From assembly GCF_029633865.1 (NCBI RefSeq), contig NC_079214.1:23816373-23880372 (forward strand): a stretch of 64,000 bases of DNA. Reading direction: 5' to 3'. Source of the DNA: Lampris incognitus. Its lineage: Eukaryota > Chordata > Actinopteri > Lampriformes > Lampridae. The translations under genes and the position numbers were made by a program. Positions 36,880 to 50,800 of the stretch are shown here, piece by piece. The first letter of the stretch is position 1. Every line of letters begins with the position of its first letter. The notes beneath the pieces were generated by a model. That model made no database searches. It worked only from the letters and a program-made list of their open reading frames with translations, and was not told the origin of the DNA.

Positions 36880-39800
36880 GTGTGGCGTTGGATACCAACC
36901 AGTTCTGTCACTCTGTATATGTAGACCTTGCCCTTCTCCATGCCTCCACTGAAGAACATGGGTGCTGCCACCAGCAGGTTGTCTGTCACACCATCTCCAT
37001 CAATATCAAGAGGTGCAATCTCACTGCCATAGTAGGAGCCAATCTGTCATACAAATTGAATAAACAGAAAGCATTCAAAGACTTGTCTTTATGCACGCTC
37101 AATAATCCAGGTAAGAAAATCAAAGAAGGTTGAATCAGTTCATGTGGATACAATGGTTATTGACAGATAAAGATTCTGCCAATAAACGTATCCAGATGAA
37201 CTGATTCAACCTTCTTTGACGTTCAAAGACTACTGTCATGCTCAGAACTTCAGTCCACTCCCATTTCTTCCATACTTGCGTTCATTTCCAGTTTTAATTC
37301 TAAAATTAATAGGGATATTACATCTTTTTTTGATTGAATGAGTGCACATTATGAATAAACTTGAATCCCAGGAATAATAGAAGTGACATTTTATAACCTT
37401 CTGCACAGCCTAACATCCTTCATGTTTCTGTAATTGTGTTCTGGAGAACTACTGTTTTTTATGTGATGACTAACTGATGATATGGTCTGACTTTGAAGTA
37501 CACTCTGAGATGAGGAGCACATGGGGCCTGTGCAATGTCAAGGAGGCTTGTTGAGACACTTTTGTTAACGCCATGTCTCTTACTCCTACGAAAAATAAAT
37601 GACACTGGAGAGACTGCCAGCAATTGGTTTTAAGATTAGAAACATCTGGAAGACTCTGCTCTTTCTCATTCCAGGTTTCCAGAATGAGAGAGAAAAAAAA
37701 ACGGCAAACGAATATCTGTTGTTAAGGATTAGCTGTTACTGACAAGGTACAATAAAAGTTGTGGTTGGACCATTATGTCATTAGTTCCTGCCTACATTTT
37801 CCAGTAATCAATAGAGATCCTGCAGTGACAAGATCCACATCAATGATCCTTTTAAAGCAACTTTTAGGGTGGGTGAGATGAAAACACCCACGGGGAGGAT
37901 GCCTACCTCTCATAACTTCTGTTTAGAGCTGCTGCAAGTTTTTCACTGGCTATTTATCAATCTCAGTTTTGATGCCTCTACATAAGGGATTTCCAAGCAG
38001 CTGAATTAGAATAATCCTCTTGTTATGACTGGATATTTTTTTTAGTCTTTAGCCCTATTCACAGAGGACTAGTATTATCTGGGGACCTCATGTGATTTAG
38101 AAATGAATCCCCCCATGTCTGTGTTTTGTGCAAGATAAGCAAAATCTGTATTTTACTCGAATTTACTGACATTATCCCCCTAGGATATGATTGACAATGC
38201 CAAGGATTCATGCAACATCCGCGTCTGACATGCAAAGAGAGACAGTTTAATTGCTGTGTGGGGTGAACCAGGTTACCAAAAGCAACTTACAAAATGGTGC
38301 ACAACCACACCATGTGGGAAAATATTCAAAAAGATCTCTTGAATTTGCCCCTAAAATGCTGTTGAAACTTTCATTTATAATTTCCACTGCAGCCTCCATA
38401 ATTCTGGACCGGGAAAGAGGCAGAAAAAAAGGCGCAGAGAGAACAAAAACCTTGCCAAAAAAATTAGTGAGATGTCGATTCGCATGGGACTAATATCAGA
38501 TGACCTCCGCGTTTGCCGAAATATGGAAGGTAATTTGCGCTAGACTTTTTATTTTACAAATTACCAACATGGCTGATTTGCACAGAATTAAGATCACAGA
38601 TGACCTTCGCAATTATTACAAATGACTAGAGGCTCACCGGGTAATACTAGTCCCATATGAATAGGACTTTTTAGATGGATAGGGGCTCTGCAGAAGACAT
38701 TTCAGCTCTGCTGTACAAAGAAACTTGATTTGTATACAAGATTACAGAAAAATTTGCATCGGATTCAATGCACATGGTTGTCACATGTAAAATGTATACA
38801 TGTAATCACATTTATCAGAGAAAAACATGTTTCCATTCTAATAAGTGCCACGCAAGAGAAAGCAGCTGTTTAGATTTTGGACCCTGCATAGACTGAAAAG
38901 CTAAACAGCAATTTTCTGGCACAGAAGGCAATAATTAGTTATTTAATAAAATGCATAACAAATTAAGAAACTGGAGCAGGGCTATGCCTTTCAATTATTA
39001 GAAATTTGGTGGGTGAAACGAGACATTCCTTAGGTCAGCTGCATCTCATGAAAATTTAGATGGTTGATACTGCAGTGGTGCTCCGGCTGTCTCTGGCCAT
39101 ATTTAACCAAAGTGCGGAGGCGTATGTCAATATCGTAGTCTTTCTACAGTCCTTTCCACATCCTTTTCCATATGCTAGTTTTCCTATAGACATCAAGTGG
39201 GGACATGGTTGCTGCAAGGACACACAGATGCAAATTTGAAATTTGCTCTTTGCTAAGAAAACAAAATGGGGAAATAGACCATTCTGATGTGTTACATCTG
39301 GCCACTTGGCACTCAAGTTGGCTTGTCTAAATCACCATGTCAGCATCCTGCATTGTCAGTACTGAGGAAGTCCACACACTAGTTTTCTATTAATGACTGC
39401 TTTGAAAGGCTCTGGGTAATGGCAATCTCATTAACATCAATACTGTTAGTAATGGGCTGGTTGTTGTTGGGACCACAGCTGTTAGACATGAAGCACACTA
39501 TAACAGTTGCTGCAATTGAACTTGAACAATGAGCACAAAAGACAAACCAAAACACACTAAAAGGCTGAGTAAGGCAGAGCAATGATAAATATAACAGAGT
39601 TCCACATGTAATAAAAACAGTTTCAGAACACGAGTTATGGCTGGTTACATTTATCACTCATCGAGGAAAACTTTTTTGCTGAAACTTGCAAAATGTACGA
39701 TCAATGAAGTGATATAGTCTTCCATGGCTGATGAGGACAGCATCATAAATGAATATAGTACACTGCTGATGAGCTTTCCTTCAGATAGTATCAATAAGTG

Positions 39801-42800
39801 ATAAACCAGCAACCAGATAGAGTGTTACTAAACCCCTGTATTACTATAGTTTAATAGAAATACTACATTTTGTTATCATTAGTAAGAGTGCATTAGGATG
39901 AGGTAGTCCCTACCTGCTGGCCTTTAAGGGCATGTAGGATGGTAAGGTTGCCAGAGTTCTTCAGGGTGAAGATGATGACTTTGCCTGTGTGGTTAAAGCG
40001 TGGGGCTCCAGCTACAAGTAGACGACCATTTCTGGCTGACACCACTGAAGTAACAGCATAACCTTTGATGACATAAAGAAACACACATGATAAGTCCTTC
40101 TTTACTCACACAAAACAGCCCTGTGATGTCAATAGACTCTGAGCATTTACATAAAATGTAAATACTACTAAATATACATAAATGAGGTTTGTATTTTTGG
40201 CATAGACTATCTTTTGGATGTGCAGACACATGGATATGTTAACCAAAGCAGCAACTCTAAAGAGGCAATGACCACAAGCATAGATTTTAGTGGGGATGGT
40301 TGGAACATGTCCTTCTCATCAAGTTTTAAAAAATGACAATGTCTGACGAAGAGCATGTAGCTCGAAATGGAAATTGGGGGAATTTAAAATCAGGATAATT
40401 GTGAAAATGTCAGATTGCAGACTTTATCTTTTTAGTACCGTCATTATTTCAGTTCTGCAGCTGTGATTAAATTTTTGGATCAGCATGCACTCTGACACTT
40501 AAACTTCTTACTAAGGCTGGGCGATATATCAATATTATATCGATATCCTGATATGAGACTAGATATCATCTGGGATTTTGGATATCATAATATCATATGG
40601 CATGTTGTCTTTTCCGGTTTTAAAGGATGCAATACAGTAAAGTGATGTAATTTTTTGAACTTACCAGACTGTTCTAGCTGTTCTATTATTTGCCTTTACC
40701 CACTTAGTTCTTACATAGGCATTATGGATGATTACAGGTAGTCCCCGGGTTACGAACGTCCAACATATGAACTCCTATACTTACGAACTGACCTCACTAA
40801 AGCCTATTTAAAATCTTTTTTTAAAAATCGAGTTACACACCGGTTCATGCACTCACTGTGCTCGCTTCACGGCTAAGAGTTTCCGCCAAAGACTGGCCCG
40901 CCAGGCTAGCCTCTCGGACAAGGACCCTATTCTCACTGGTCCCACCCTCGGAGAACTCCAGCTCGATGTGGTTGAGGAGGTCAGAGAATCACAGGGCAAA
41001 GATTTTCTGGTGTCAGAGGAGGACGACGAGGTTAGTTTTTCCTTCGTTACCTCGGCACAGATTCCCAGCTCTCCATGTCTGTCTGCTGCTAAAGGCAAGG
41101 GTGAGGCTGCACAGCTTCTGCCTAGCGCTGACATGCATGACGTGTGCAAATGCGCTGCAGAGACTGGGAATCCCATGGTCCCCTATCGTTGCGGAGGCTC
41201 CCCGGTCCCGCTACGAGGGGAAGAAATTGCTCCAAGCCAAGTGGACTGCAAGACAGCGTCTCCCGGTGTTCCCCGAGCTCCTGGAAGAAGTTAACATCTC
41301 ATGGAAAGAAAATCCATACTCCAGCAAGATGCAGATTCAAGGGGAGTCTTCCCTGGATTTTGAAGGGTTGGATAGGCATACCATAGCATGCGTTCCCCCG
41401 GCACAGACTTCCAGTTCTCCATGACTGTCCGCTGCTAAAGGCAAGGGTGAGGCTGCACAGCCTTCGCCTAGCGCTGACATGCACAACGTGTGTAAATGCA
41501 GCATGGAGAGACTGGGAATCCAATGGCCCACTGTCGTTGTGGAGGCTCATCGGCCCCTTTACGAAGGGAAGAAATTGCCCCAGGCCAAGCGGACTGTGAG
41601 GCAGCTTCTCCCGGTGTCCCCCGAGCTCTTGGAAGAAGTCACCGTCTTATGGAAAGAAAATCCATACTCCAGTAAGACCCCCATTCACGGGGCATCTTCC
41701 CTGGATTTTGAAGGGATGGATAAACAGTGGCCCGCATGCCGCTGGTGGTAGCCCACCTCCACCCATGGTTGTCGGCTACATCATCCAGACCACCGGCCCT
41801 CCCCACAAAAGCTGACCGCTTCCAATCCGCCATGAGTGAGCGAGCTTACAAGGCGGCAGCCCTGACGGTGAGAGCACTCAATGTCACCTCCATATTGTCT
41901 GCTTACCAAGTGGAGATTTTCGACGACATGACCGAGGTACCTGACGCGTCCATGTGGGATGAGATTACCATGATTGCGGATATCTGACTGTGTGTCCAGC
42001 AATGCACTGTACAGGGCGCGGGGACGTGTATGCCAATGTTGGTGCAGCAGGAGAGGGCAAGATGGCTCAATTTGACAAACCTGTTGGATAAAGAGAAGGG
42101 GGACATCTTGGACATCCCAGTTGTTCCTGATAGCATATTTGGCGCCGTTCTCGCTTCCATGCAAAAGAGATGCGAGGCAAAGAAAAAGGAAGATGAAGCC
42201 TTACAGCTCTCTCTCCCGCGGAAAGCGGACATGCCAGCCATCCCCTGTTCCCTGGCAGTCCAGTGTTCCAGTGTGTCCGGGGAGGAATCCCCCAGTGCCA
42301 ACCCTCTCTCTCGGTGGCGTGAGGGCCCACAGCTCAGTTCGTGTAGCCCAGCCAAGAGGAGACGAGACTCAGTTCAAATGTGGGATTGTTCAAAGCCACA
42401 TTCAAGTCTCATGAGCACTCACACACACTGAAAAAAAAAGTTCATTCACTGATGCACCCGGGCACACAGCCGAGGGCGCAGTATTGCATTTTATTTTATT
42501 TTTTTCAAAGGGGAAAAAGATTAACAGTTGCAAAACATGGCGTTTCCCCCATAACACTACCAGAGGGGGCCACTGCCCTTCCTGGGGGGAAACAGCCCAG
42601 GGCAGTGGTCCCGAGTCTATCAGTTTGCGCAAGCATAGTAGTACCCAGGTGTACTGCCATTACAAGCTTATCTCAATGACTCCCATAGTGAGACATCGAA
42701 ACAAATGCAATAAAAGAGAACTTTAGGTTACTTCCATAACCGCGGTTCTCCGAGTAGCATGAGTGTGATGTCTCACCAGACCACCCTTCTTGCTGCTGGG

Positions 42801-44733
42801 GTGAAGCGAGACGAGGTGTGTTTGTTTTGAATGACGAGTGACGCGGCGTCAGTCTTTTCTTTTCTTTTTTTTACACCGCCTCAGTCATATAAGGCGCAGG
42901 GCCCTGATGCAGACGTCATGACTGTCAGCCAGTCAGAGCTGGTGTAATGGTACAAGCCCTTCTATGAATACGCGAGGGGGCGTATCCCCACGCATGCTAC
43001 TCAGAGAACCGGGGTTACGGAAGTAACTTAAAGTTTTAAGTGGTTCGTCGGCCCAAGGGATAACAACACCACGCCGTTGTCACCATTTTAAGTCGGATCG
43101 CGTAAACATTGGTGTGTGCGTTGTGTTTGCAGAGGATGGCAATGCACCGAAGAAAAGGAAAACGATCATGACTGAAACGAAAGTGGAAATGATAAAGCGT
43201 TCCGACAGAGGTGAAACGCTCTCATTGTTTTTTAACTTACCTCGGGAGGCGAGCCCCAAGCGGGCTCTCGTTTCTGGCGTCAAACGGCCGGCGTCTGCCG
43301 GTCGCGACCAGCTCCCAGGACAGTGGCAGGTGGGGAGTTTGAAATGTACGAAATGTTCCTTTAAAGTTTTTTATACCTATACACAAATTCTCTCTCTCAA
43401 TTTTAAATACCGTACTGTAGTTAGATTATTATTACTGTGTGGAAATTGGGGGAAAAAAGAAGATGAACTTCGACCACCACCCTGCTTGTGTCGTGTATTT
43501 CGTTATATACACCACCCCGCCCAACCACACGGTGCTGCGTCACCATAGCCGCACCCTGAGCCGTTAAAGCGAGCACGTCAACTTCATACAAACAACAAGC
43601 TGTGATGAATTATGTCCATAAGTCCACTACAACTGCATTATTATATTTATGATGTTTTAGATCAAATATATACTATATACTAAGAGAAACATTTGACTAA
43701 TTGACGCTAGATGTGAACTGTACGTATCTGTTCCGGCTTACATACAAATTCAACATAAGAACAGACTCAAAAACAGAACTCGTAAGTAACCCGGGGACTA
43801 CCTGTATTCATCAAAAATCTGATTGTATAAATGTTTTGTGAAAGCACCAACATCCCCACAATATCGACACAATATGGATATCAAGGTATTTGGTCCAAAA
43901 ATACAGTGATATTTGATTTTGTCCACATCGCCCAGCCCTACTTCTTTCCAAGTTTTGCCTAAACTACAGTTACTTTGACATTGGTTGATAAAACTAGCCG
44001 TGCATCGTGAAGCAAAAGAGAAGGTCGATCAGCTTGTCTTTTTTTTTTTTTAAGGGAACTAATGGCGGTACCTGTAGTACTTACAAAGAAAGACAGAAAA
44101 GAGCCTGCACTGTGACTATTGTGAAAATTAAATGTAAAAAAGAAAGAACCCACAACATTAATGTTATTAAAATAAATATCATATAAAATCATGGAACTAT
44201 AGCTTTACAGTACAGATGTGTGCATGTGAACATGTATGTGCACCAAATGAAGTATGATTCAACTGAGTGATGCAAGCATTTGGGAAATATATGTCCCCAC
44301 CAGTTTCCTAACTAAACCTACTATGCCCATGGCAACAATAATAGAAACAACACACATTATATTTTGGTCAAAATTTCAGTAAACAAATCCACATGGGTGT
44401 CAGGGAAACTCTTAATTATATATTTCAGTGTGTAATAAATTACTCTTGGAAAATATGTCTTAGCTTTGAGTACATAACCCCTTCCTGTCACAGCTATCCG
44501 GTTTCTCTTCATGACCGCTTTTTGTGTCCTCTTTTTCATCCAACTGACGTAAATTTCTCTATCCCAAAGACTTTCTGCCCAGTGAGGCATTTTATTGTCA
44601 TCAAACAATTTTTTCCGGGAGGATTGTCAATTTAGTCTTTAATCTTATGCTGAGCCCAAGCTCTTTAACTTTGCAACAGCATCATCAAATAAATACCAGT
44701 TTGGGTACCAGTCAGAACAGTTCCCACAGCACG

Positions 44734-44774
<41 letters not shown>

Positions 44775-44776
44775 GC

Positions 44777-44811
<35 letters not shown>

Positions 44812-47800
44812 GGTGGGTGGGTGATTTGTGCCATGCTGCTGAACACATAAGCATATGTGTACTGTATGATTGTGTTTCAATGAACATCAACAACATTGTT
44901 GCGCTGTCACTGGGTGTTCTGGTGATTTAGTCACTGTTAATGCTAAAAACCACAAGCAGCCAGGACTCAGACTCAGGACCAAATCACAAGCCACCACAAG
45001 TCACTAAGACTTCAAAAGACTGCACCCAACCATGCATCGCTACATTTTCCTCTTTCTCACATTTCCCCTATGTCTACCATTTTTAAGGCTTATTTTCTCT
45101 TTTGCACTGTGCCCTTTTCCATCTCCAACTTCTTTATACCCTTCTGTTCCCATCTTTCTCCCTCCCTCTCTGAGAATGTCCTAAATTTTGCTTCCACCTT
45201 GTAATTCTATTGAGTGCCTGGTAGGCAGGCAGAGCAGCTGATGGTAAAACCAGAGGTCTCTGTGGTAGTGGTAGTGGAATGGGGTTGAATGTGATGGGAA
45301 CCATCAAACAGTGAAACACTTTATGGAGATGGGTTCCAGCTAAGCGTTGGTACTTAAACCACAAGGCTTCTACAGAGCCAGCCAAACACCTCTCCACCGG
45401 AGAAAGAGGGTGCAAAAAAAGATTAAAAGCAGAAAGGCATGGCAAAGCAAAAGATTTCAAGCATTAAAAATGGCTGAGACACATTTTTCATAGCTTTCTG
45501 CATTTCTCTCATCAGGCGTCATTCAATGCAAGAGCAGGGTGTTGTGCTGAGGGGATTTGAGGATAGTGTGGTTCTCTACCTTTCTGTAGATTATTTTTTA
45601 AAATTTCTGTTAGCAGATGCATTTGTTACCTGAAATCAGGTGAAAATTTAGGTTTTAGTATCCTCTCTTTAAATCGATGAACTTTCAAATTAACTTTGGT
45701 TTGATGGCTTCATCTTTGATTACCTCATTTTCCAGTAATTCCAAAACTCCAAAATATTTAGATGTAAGCTAACTTAACTTAGATGGTCACAAGGCAATCA
45801 TATACATATGAGCTCATGTTGGTGGTGCAGACCATTTGGGTCTAAAAATAACATTATTATTAGTCATCTTCCTAGAGCTAAAATGGCTAATTTTGTAGAT
45901 TAACCTGACATATAAACTCATCAAATATGTTAGCTTAGGATATGGTAACCGATAAACTCGTTGATACCTTAACAAATTTCTCACTCCTTTCAGCCCATAT
46001 CCCTATCTGTTTTTGCCTTTTTAGTGAAACCTAATCTTTTCCTTGCCAATATATAGATATTCTTAGATAAGAGGATCTCCTTAAATTTTCACAAACTCTC
46101 TTCTAGATATTCATGGATACATGTTTTTCTACCTCTAAAATGTTCTGTTGTGTCCTTTATGATCTTTAAGATTCCCAACAAGTCCAATTCCTCCAATGTG
46201 CACACTTGGCTAACAAGAAAAAGACTTGATTTTTTTGGGGATTTTTCCCCCTTTTTCTCCCCAGTTGTACTTGACCAATTACCCCACTCTTCTGAGCCGT
46301 CTTGGTTGCTGCTCCGATCCCTCTGCCAATCCGGGGAGGGCTGCAGACTTCCACATACCTCCTCCAATACATGTGGAGTCGCCAGCCACTTCTTTTCACC
46401 AGACAGTGATGAGTTTCGCCAGGGGGATGTAGCGCGTGAGAGGATCACGCTCTTCCCCCCAGTTCCCCCTCCCCCCCGAACAGGCACCCCGACTGACCAG
46501 AGGAGGCACTACTGCAGCAACCAGGACACATACCCACATCCGGCTTTCCACCCACAGACACGGCCAATTGTGTCTGTAGGGATGCCTGACCAAGCCAGAG
46601 GTAACACAGGGATTCGAACTGAAGATCCCCATGTTGGTAGGCAACGGAATAGACCGCTGCACAACCCAGATGCCCAAAGACTTGATTTTTGAACTTCATT
46701 TTTGTTTCATGCATTTGTTTTTTCACTCCATCAACAGAGAGAGAAATGATTTTAGGTCATCTGCTATCCTATTGTCTTACTCACCCAAGTAGGCACCGTG
46801 GTTTTTGAGCTCTTCAGGGAACTCATGAGCGTAGGAGGACTTAGGAGGGACCACCTTCCCTTGTCGAGTTTCCTTCAACACTGCCCCGTTCCAATCATAT
46901 GCCCCTACAGCACCCACTAGAATCCCATCCTGTTGTGGAAGGCATAGCATGGCACATAAATACAGATGTAACCGGAGGATGGGGTAATATAATCTTGGTG
47001 AGAATCAGAATAACAATGATGGGCAACGGGAGGAGATTGACTTTGCCAGATTGAAATGGATGCAGTAAGATTCCACCGCCCTGAATTGATTTCTCTTTGT
47101 CTAAAAAAACCCAGATCAAGCCAATGCAGGTATTGTTACGTTACACAAACATTTATCTTAAGAATTTGATGGCCCATCCCATGCTTTTCAGACAAAAGCT
47201 TAAAAAAGCAATAAAGTGAGTTGAAGCTTGCCCACATTCAAAATACTTTCCGTCTCACCTCTCCCAAAGCAAATTTAAATACCACTTGAAGGATTTAAGT
47301 GAAATATGGGAATGTTAATTATGTGAATCATGAATGTAGCAGCTGTTATTTCTCTCCAGTTAAGAAATGTAGTGGAAGGCATCTTTTTAAACGGTTACAG
47401 ATAATTATATGCACTTCTAGCATTGAAATGTGCCTGAAAGTTCTTAGCACAATATCAAAGTGGAGATAAAATTTAATCGGTGTGTTTACAACTCATTAGT
47501 CAAGAAGGAAGCATACTGGCAAGTGCAATTAACCACAGACATTGAGGAAGGGTTTTCTAGCCTCCATGGTTGACATTTGCTCACCACATTTTGAATCTAT
47601 GGCTATAATCAGAGGCTTCCTCTACTTAATTAGATCAACTCTCTGCTATACACACTATGAAGACGACATATTTTCCAGTGCAAGCATATGCTGGCAAGAC
47701 GGGCAATTTCTTCCTGAGAGATGGAGATGTCTGCCTACCAAGCTACTACTATGTCATTTCTTTCAGCAATGTTAGCATCTGGGTTTTGGTGAAAATGGTT

Positions 47801-50800
47801 TCTATGGCAATAGAATCAAAACCCAAAACAACTCACTGCCATAGACCAGTGGCCTACTTTTACGGCTATTGTATACATGCTCATGACTCCTGCCATGGGC
47901 TTTGGTTCAGTTAAAATGTCAAGTCTACATCATACCAGAACAGCAACAGTTGTGGTAAAATGGCTCCCCATGCTTGTCAAGTAAGTAGTTATTATACAGT
48001 GCATGAACTAGTGCATGAGAATACCTCACATGTAGGCAGGTCACACCAAGTAAGTTGTTCAACAAAAAAGTCATGTATATTTAACATTATGGCAAATACA
48101 AGAGTTGAAAGAGTAAGCTCTGCACACTAAATTGCTCCCAAAAGCTATTTTATTCGGCGACATTTTGATCAGTTAGAACTTCCTCAGGCACTAACTGATT
48201 GAAACGTTGCCGAATAAAATAGCTTTTGGGAGCAATTTAGTGTGCAGACCTTACTCCTTCATTCTAGTTTTGCTATTTTTGTCTTGCACCTTAATATTTT
48301 CTGGATGTGCTCATACTTGGTTCCTCTTCTGGATTACAGGAGTTGACCCTGCAACTGTTGCATGGACGTTGCAGTTTGACAAAAACATAGACCCAGTCTG
48401 AAAAGTGGCTTTTTTTTAATTAACACTGAGATACAGTGACTCATATGCATGGTAGATAGAGAACTGCTAAGACCCCTTAAACGTCAAGATATGTATGACA
48501 TAAGCAGTTTTGCAAGCTGGCACACATGTTGTTCAACAAAACCATCTGGGTTTCCAGGACTGTTTTTCTCCTTTAAAGACCCAACATTCTTTCCAATAAG
48601 TTATCCTACTCTCAACACTCAGGTCGCTGGTGTCGAGCAAGTGCTTTCCCTGGAATCCAGCCTTGTGGACACAAATTTCCAGCCATTCCTGCCACCCAGC
48701 TGCAGCTGCAGCTTCTGCTTTTTATTTATTTTTTAGTCTTAAGGGGATGAATTTATTATTCCCTTGACAAGTTGTCCTGCAAAGGGGAACTTGAAATAAA
48801 ATCAAAGCTGTGGCATCAGCAACTGTTAACCTAGGGCCTGGATAAAGACAGAAAAGAGAAATATAAAGAAAAAAAATATTTGTGAATTAGTAGGACTAGC
48901 AAATACGGTCAAGTACATGCCTTATCTTCCTCATCCAGCTGTGGTGGCCGCAGAGCCAACAGACCTGCCACTATCAGGTCTTGGATACAATCAAGTAGAA
49001 AAAAAAAAAAGAAAAACACTCCTTTCCTCGGTAAGGTTGTCTCAGCCTCGTCTCAGTCTCTTGCTAATATGTCTCTCTGGGGAATTAGTGGTATCTTATT
49101 TCTCCTCTTTGGATGGCTGAAGTGGAAAAGGGCCTGCCTCCTCTGTCAGGGGCTCCTAAATCAGAATGACCTAAGCCTTTGGGGCCACGCAATAGGCGCC
49201 TCATGGGGGAACGGAGAGTGATGAATGGCAGGTTGCAGGGAGGAGTCATAGACTGAAGCACTGATGAAGTGTGTCGTTCTGTGTTGGTGGGTGGTGATGA
49301 GAAAACTTGGTAACAGAAGTAAGACTCACCTCTATGTTGTGTGAGGAGAAGCCAGCCTGAGACATCTGGAGGCCAAACGCTGTCCCATTCTTACTGGTCC
49401 CTTTGATGAGAAAAAACCAAAACAAACAAAACACAGTTTAACAATTGTGAAGCTTTGCAGCACCAGAGAAGTTCAAACATTCAAACACAAGCATGATCAA
49501 AGCAGAAGTGTGGCATAGGAATAACATAGTAAACCTGATATGGTGTAAATAGGACTGTGCAAATTCATTTGTTCATAGCTCTGTTAGAATACATTCGGTG
49601 TGAAACCTTCCAAACTGAAGATGCGTTCTCCAAGTGCATCCACAATATCCTTTAAAGCTGACTCGTCCGTTACATTGAAGAAGTGTTTGTCATCCGGGTC
49701 ACTGGCAATGTATTTGATTTCATTGAGGAAGGCCTCAGGATTGATTCCTCGACGGTTGTAGTAGCCAAGGACCTATTGAGACAAAGTCAAACCATTTTTT
49801 AATGCCTGTGTCAAGTATACAACTATCAACTAATTGTATTAATGATTTGTGCCATCATCAGTCTGGCCACATACACTTTAAAATTGGAGCTATTCTGGGA
49901 AATTTAAGAAGCTCTAGTATAGTCTAGTGGCTCTGGCTATCATAACATGCTTCAACTGAATATTGTCACCACCTCCCATTGATTCAGCAACAGAAGAACC
50001 TCAGGCATTTGTTCTGATGCCCATAACATGGCAGAGCTCCTGGATTGGAATAAAAGGGAATTAGTCATACCAAAGTATGACACCAAGTTTGGGTTTGGGT
50101 TTAAAGCTCTCCAGGGGCTCCAACCAGTTTCGGTTCGGTGCTCTTCATAGTTCTTCATATACTATCTTTGGCTCAACTTTATTTCCACTGCTGTGGGCTG
50201 GGGAAACGGAATTTCGTTTCTTTTGTGTACGTAGTGCATAATATGAAATGGCAAATAAATTGTTCCTGATTCCTAATTCCTGATTGATAAGATCACTGTG
50301 TTAATGTTTATGTTGTGATTTTCGTTGTTGTTGTTGTATATATTTCTAAGCCATCACAGAATTAAGATAGAGGCCAGTATGACTGAAAGCCTTAGCACAG
50401 GTGAGGGATAGATTTGGTGGACTCACAGCAATAGCATAGCGAGTGATACCATCCCTCTCACTCTCCTCAATGGCCTGCTGGAGATCCGGACTGTCGTGTG
50501 ACTCTCCATCTGTTATCACGATCATCACTTTTTTTGCACCTCGCCGGCCTCCTTGTTTGAATGCCTGTGAACTGTGGCAGCAGGTTTCATTTGTTTAACA
50601 ATGCGAACAACAGAAATATGTGGTGCAAGAAGCAGTGATATATCCTAATAAGAGGAATGCTACTTGTGGAGATAGATAGATATGTTTGTTTGGCTGGAGA
50701 AGTTGTACCGTGCTATATTGATGCCAAGAGCTGTGTTGGTCTCCTCTCCACCCCGCTGGTCAATACTACGTGCTCTCTTCACTACTTCCTCTACTGATTT

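Larger units (their letters stand above)
40735..43804 (+). mobile_element. pogo/Tigger-like element nested in the hAT-like element
   Basis: The ends caggtagtccccgggttac are inverted copies and are flanked by TA at 40733-40734 and 43805-43806. A transposase N-terminal piece remains ([20 protein letters not shown] near 43149-43208, helix-turn-helix type). The catalytic part is absent. Confidence 0.78.
40512..43940. mobile_element. Outer hAT-like element of a three-level nest
   Basis: The termini taaggctgggcgat and (complement of right end) tagggctgggcgat are inverted. They are flanked by cttcttac (40504-40511) and cttctttc (43941-43948), an 8-bp duplication with one mismatch. The element's own DNA is about 220 bases left of 40733 and 130 right of 43806. 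The rest is nested insertion. Confidence 0.8.
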
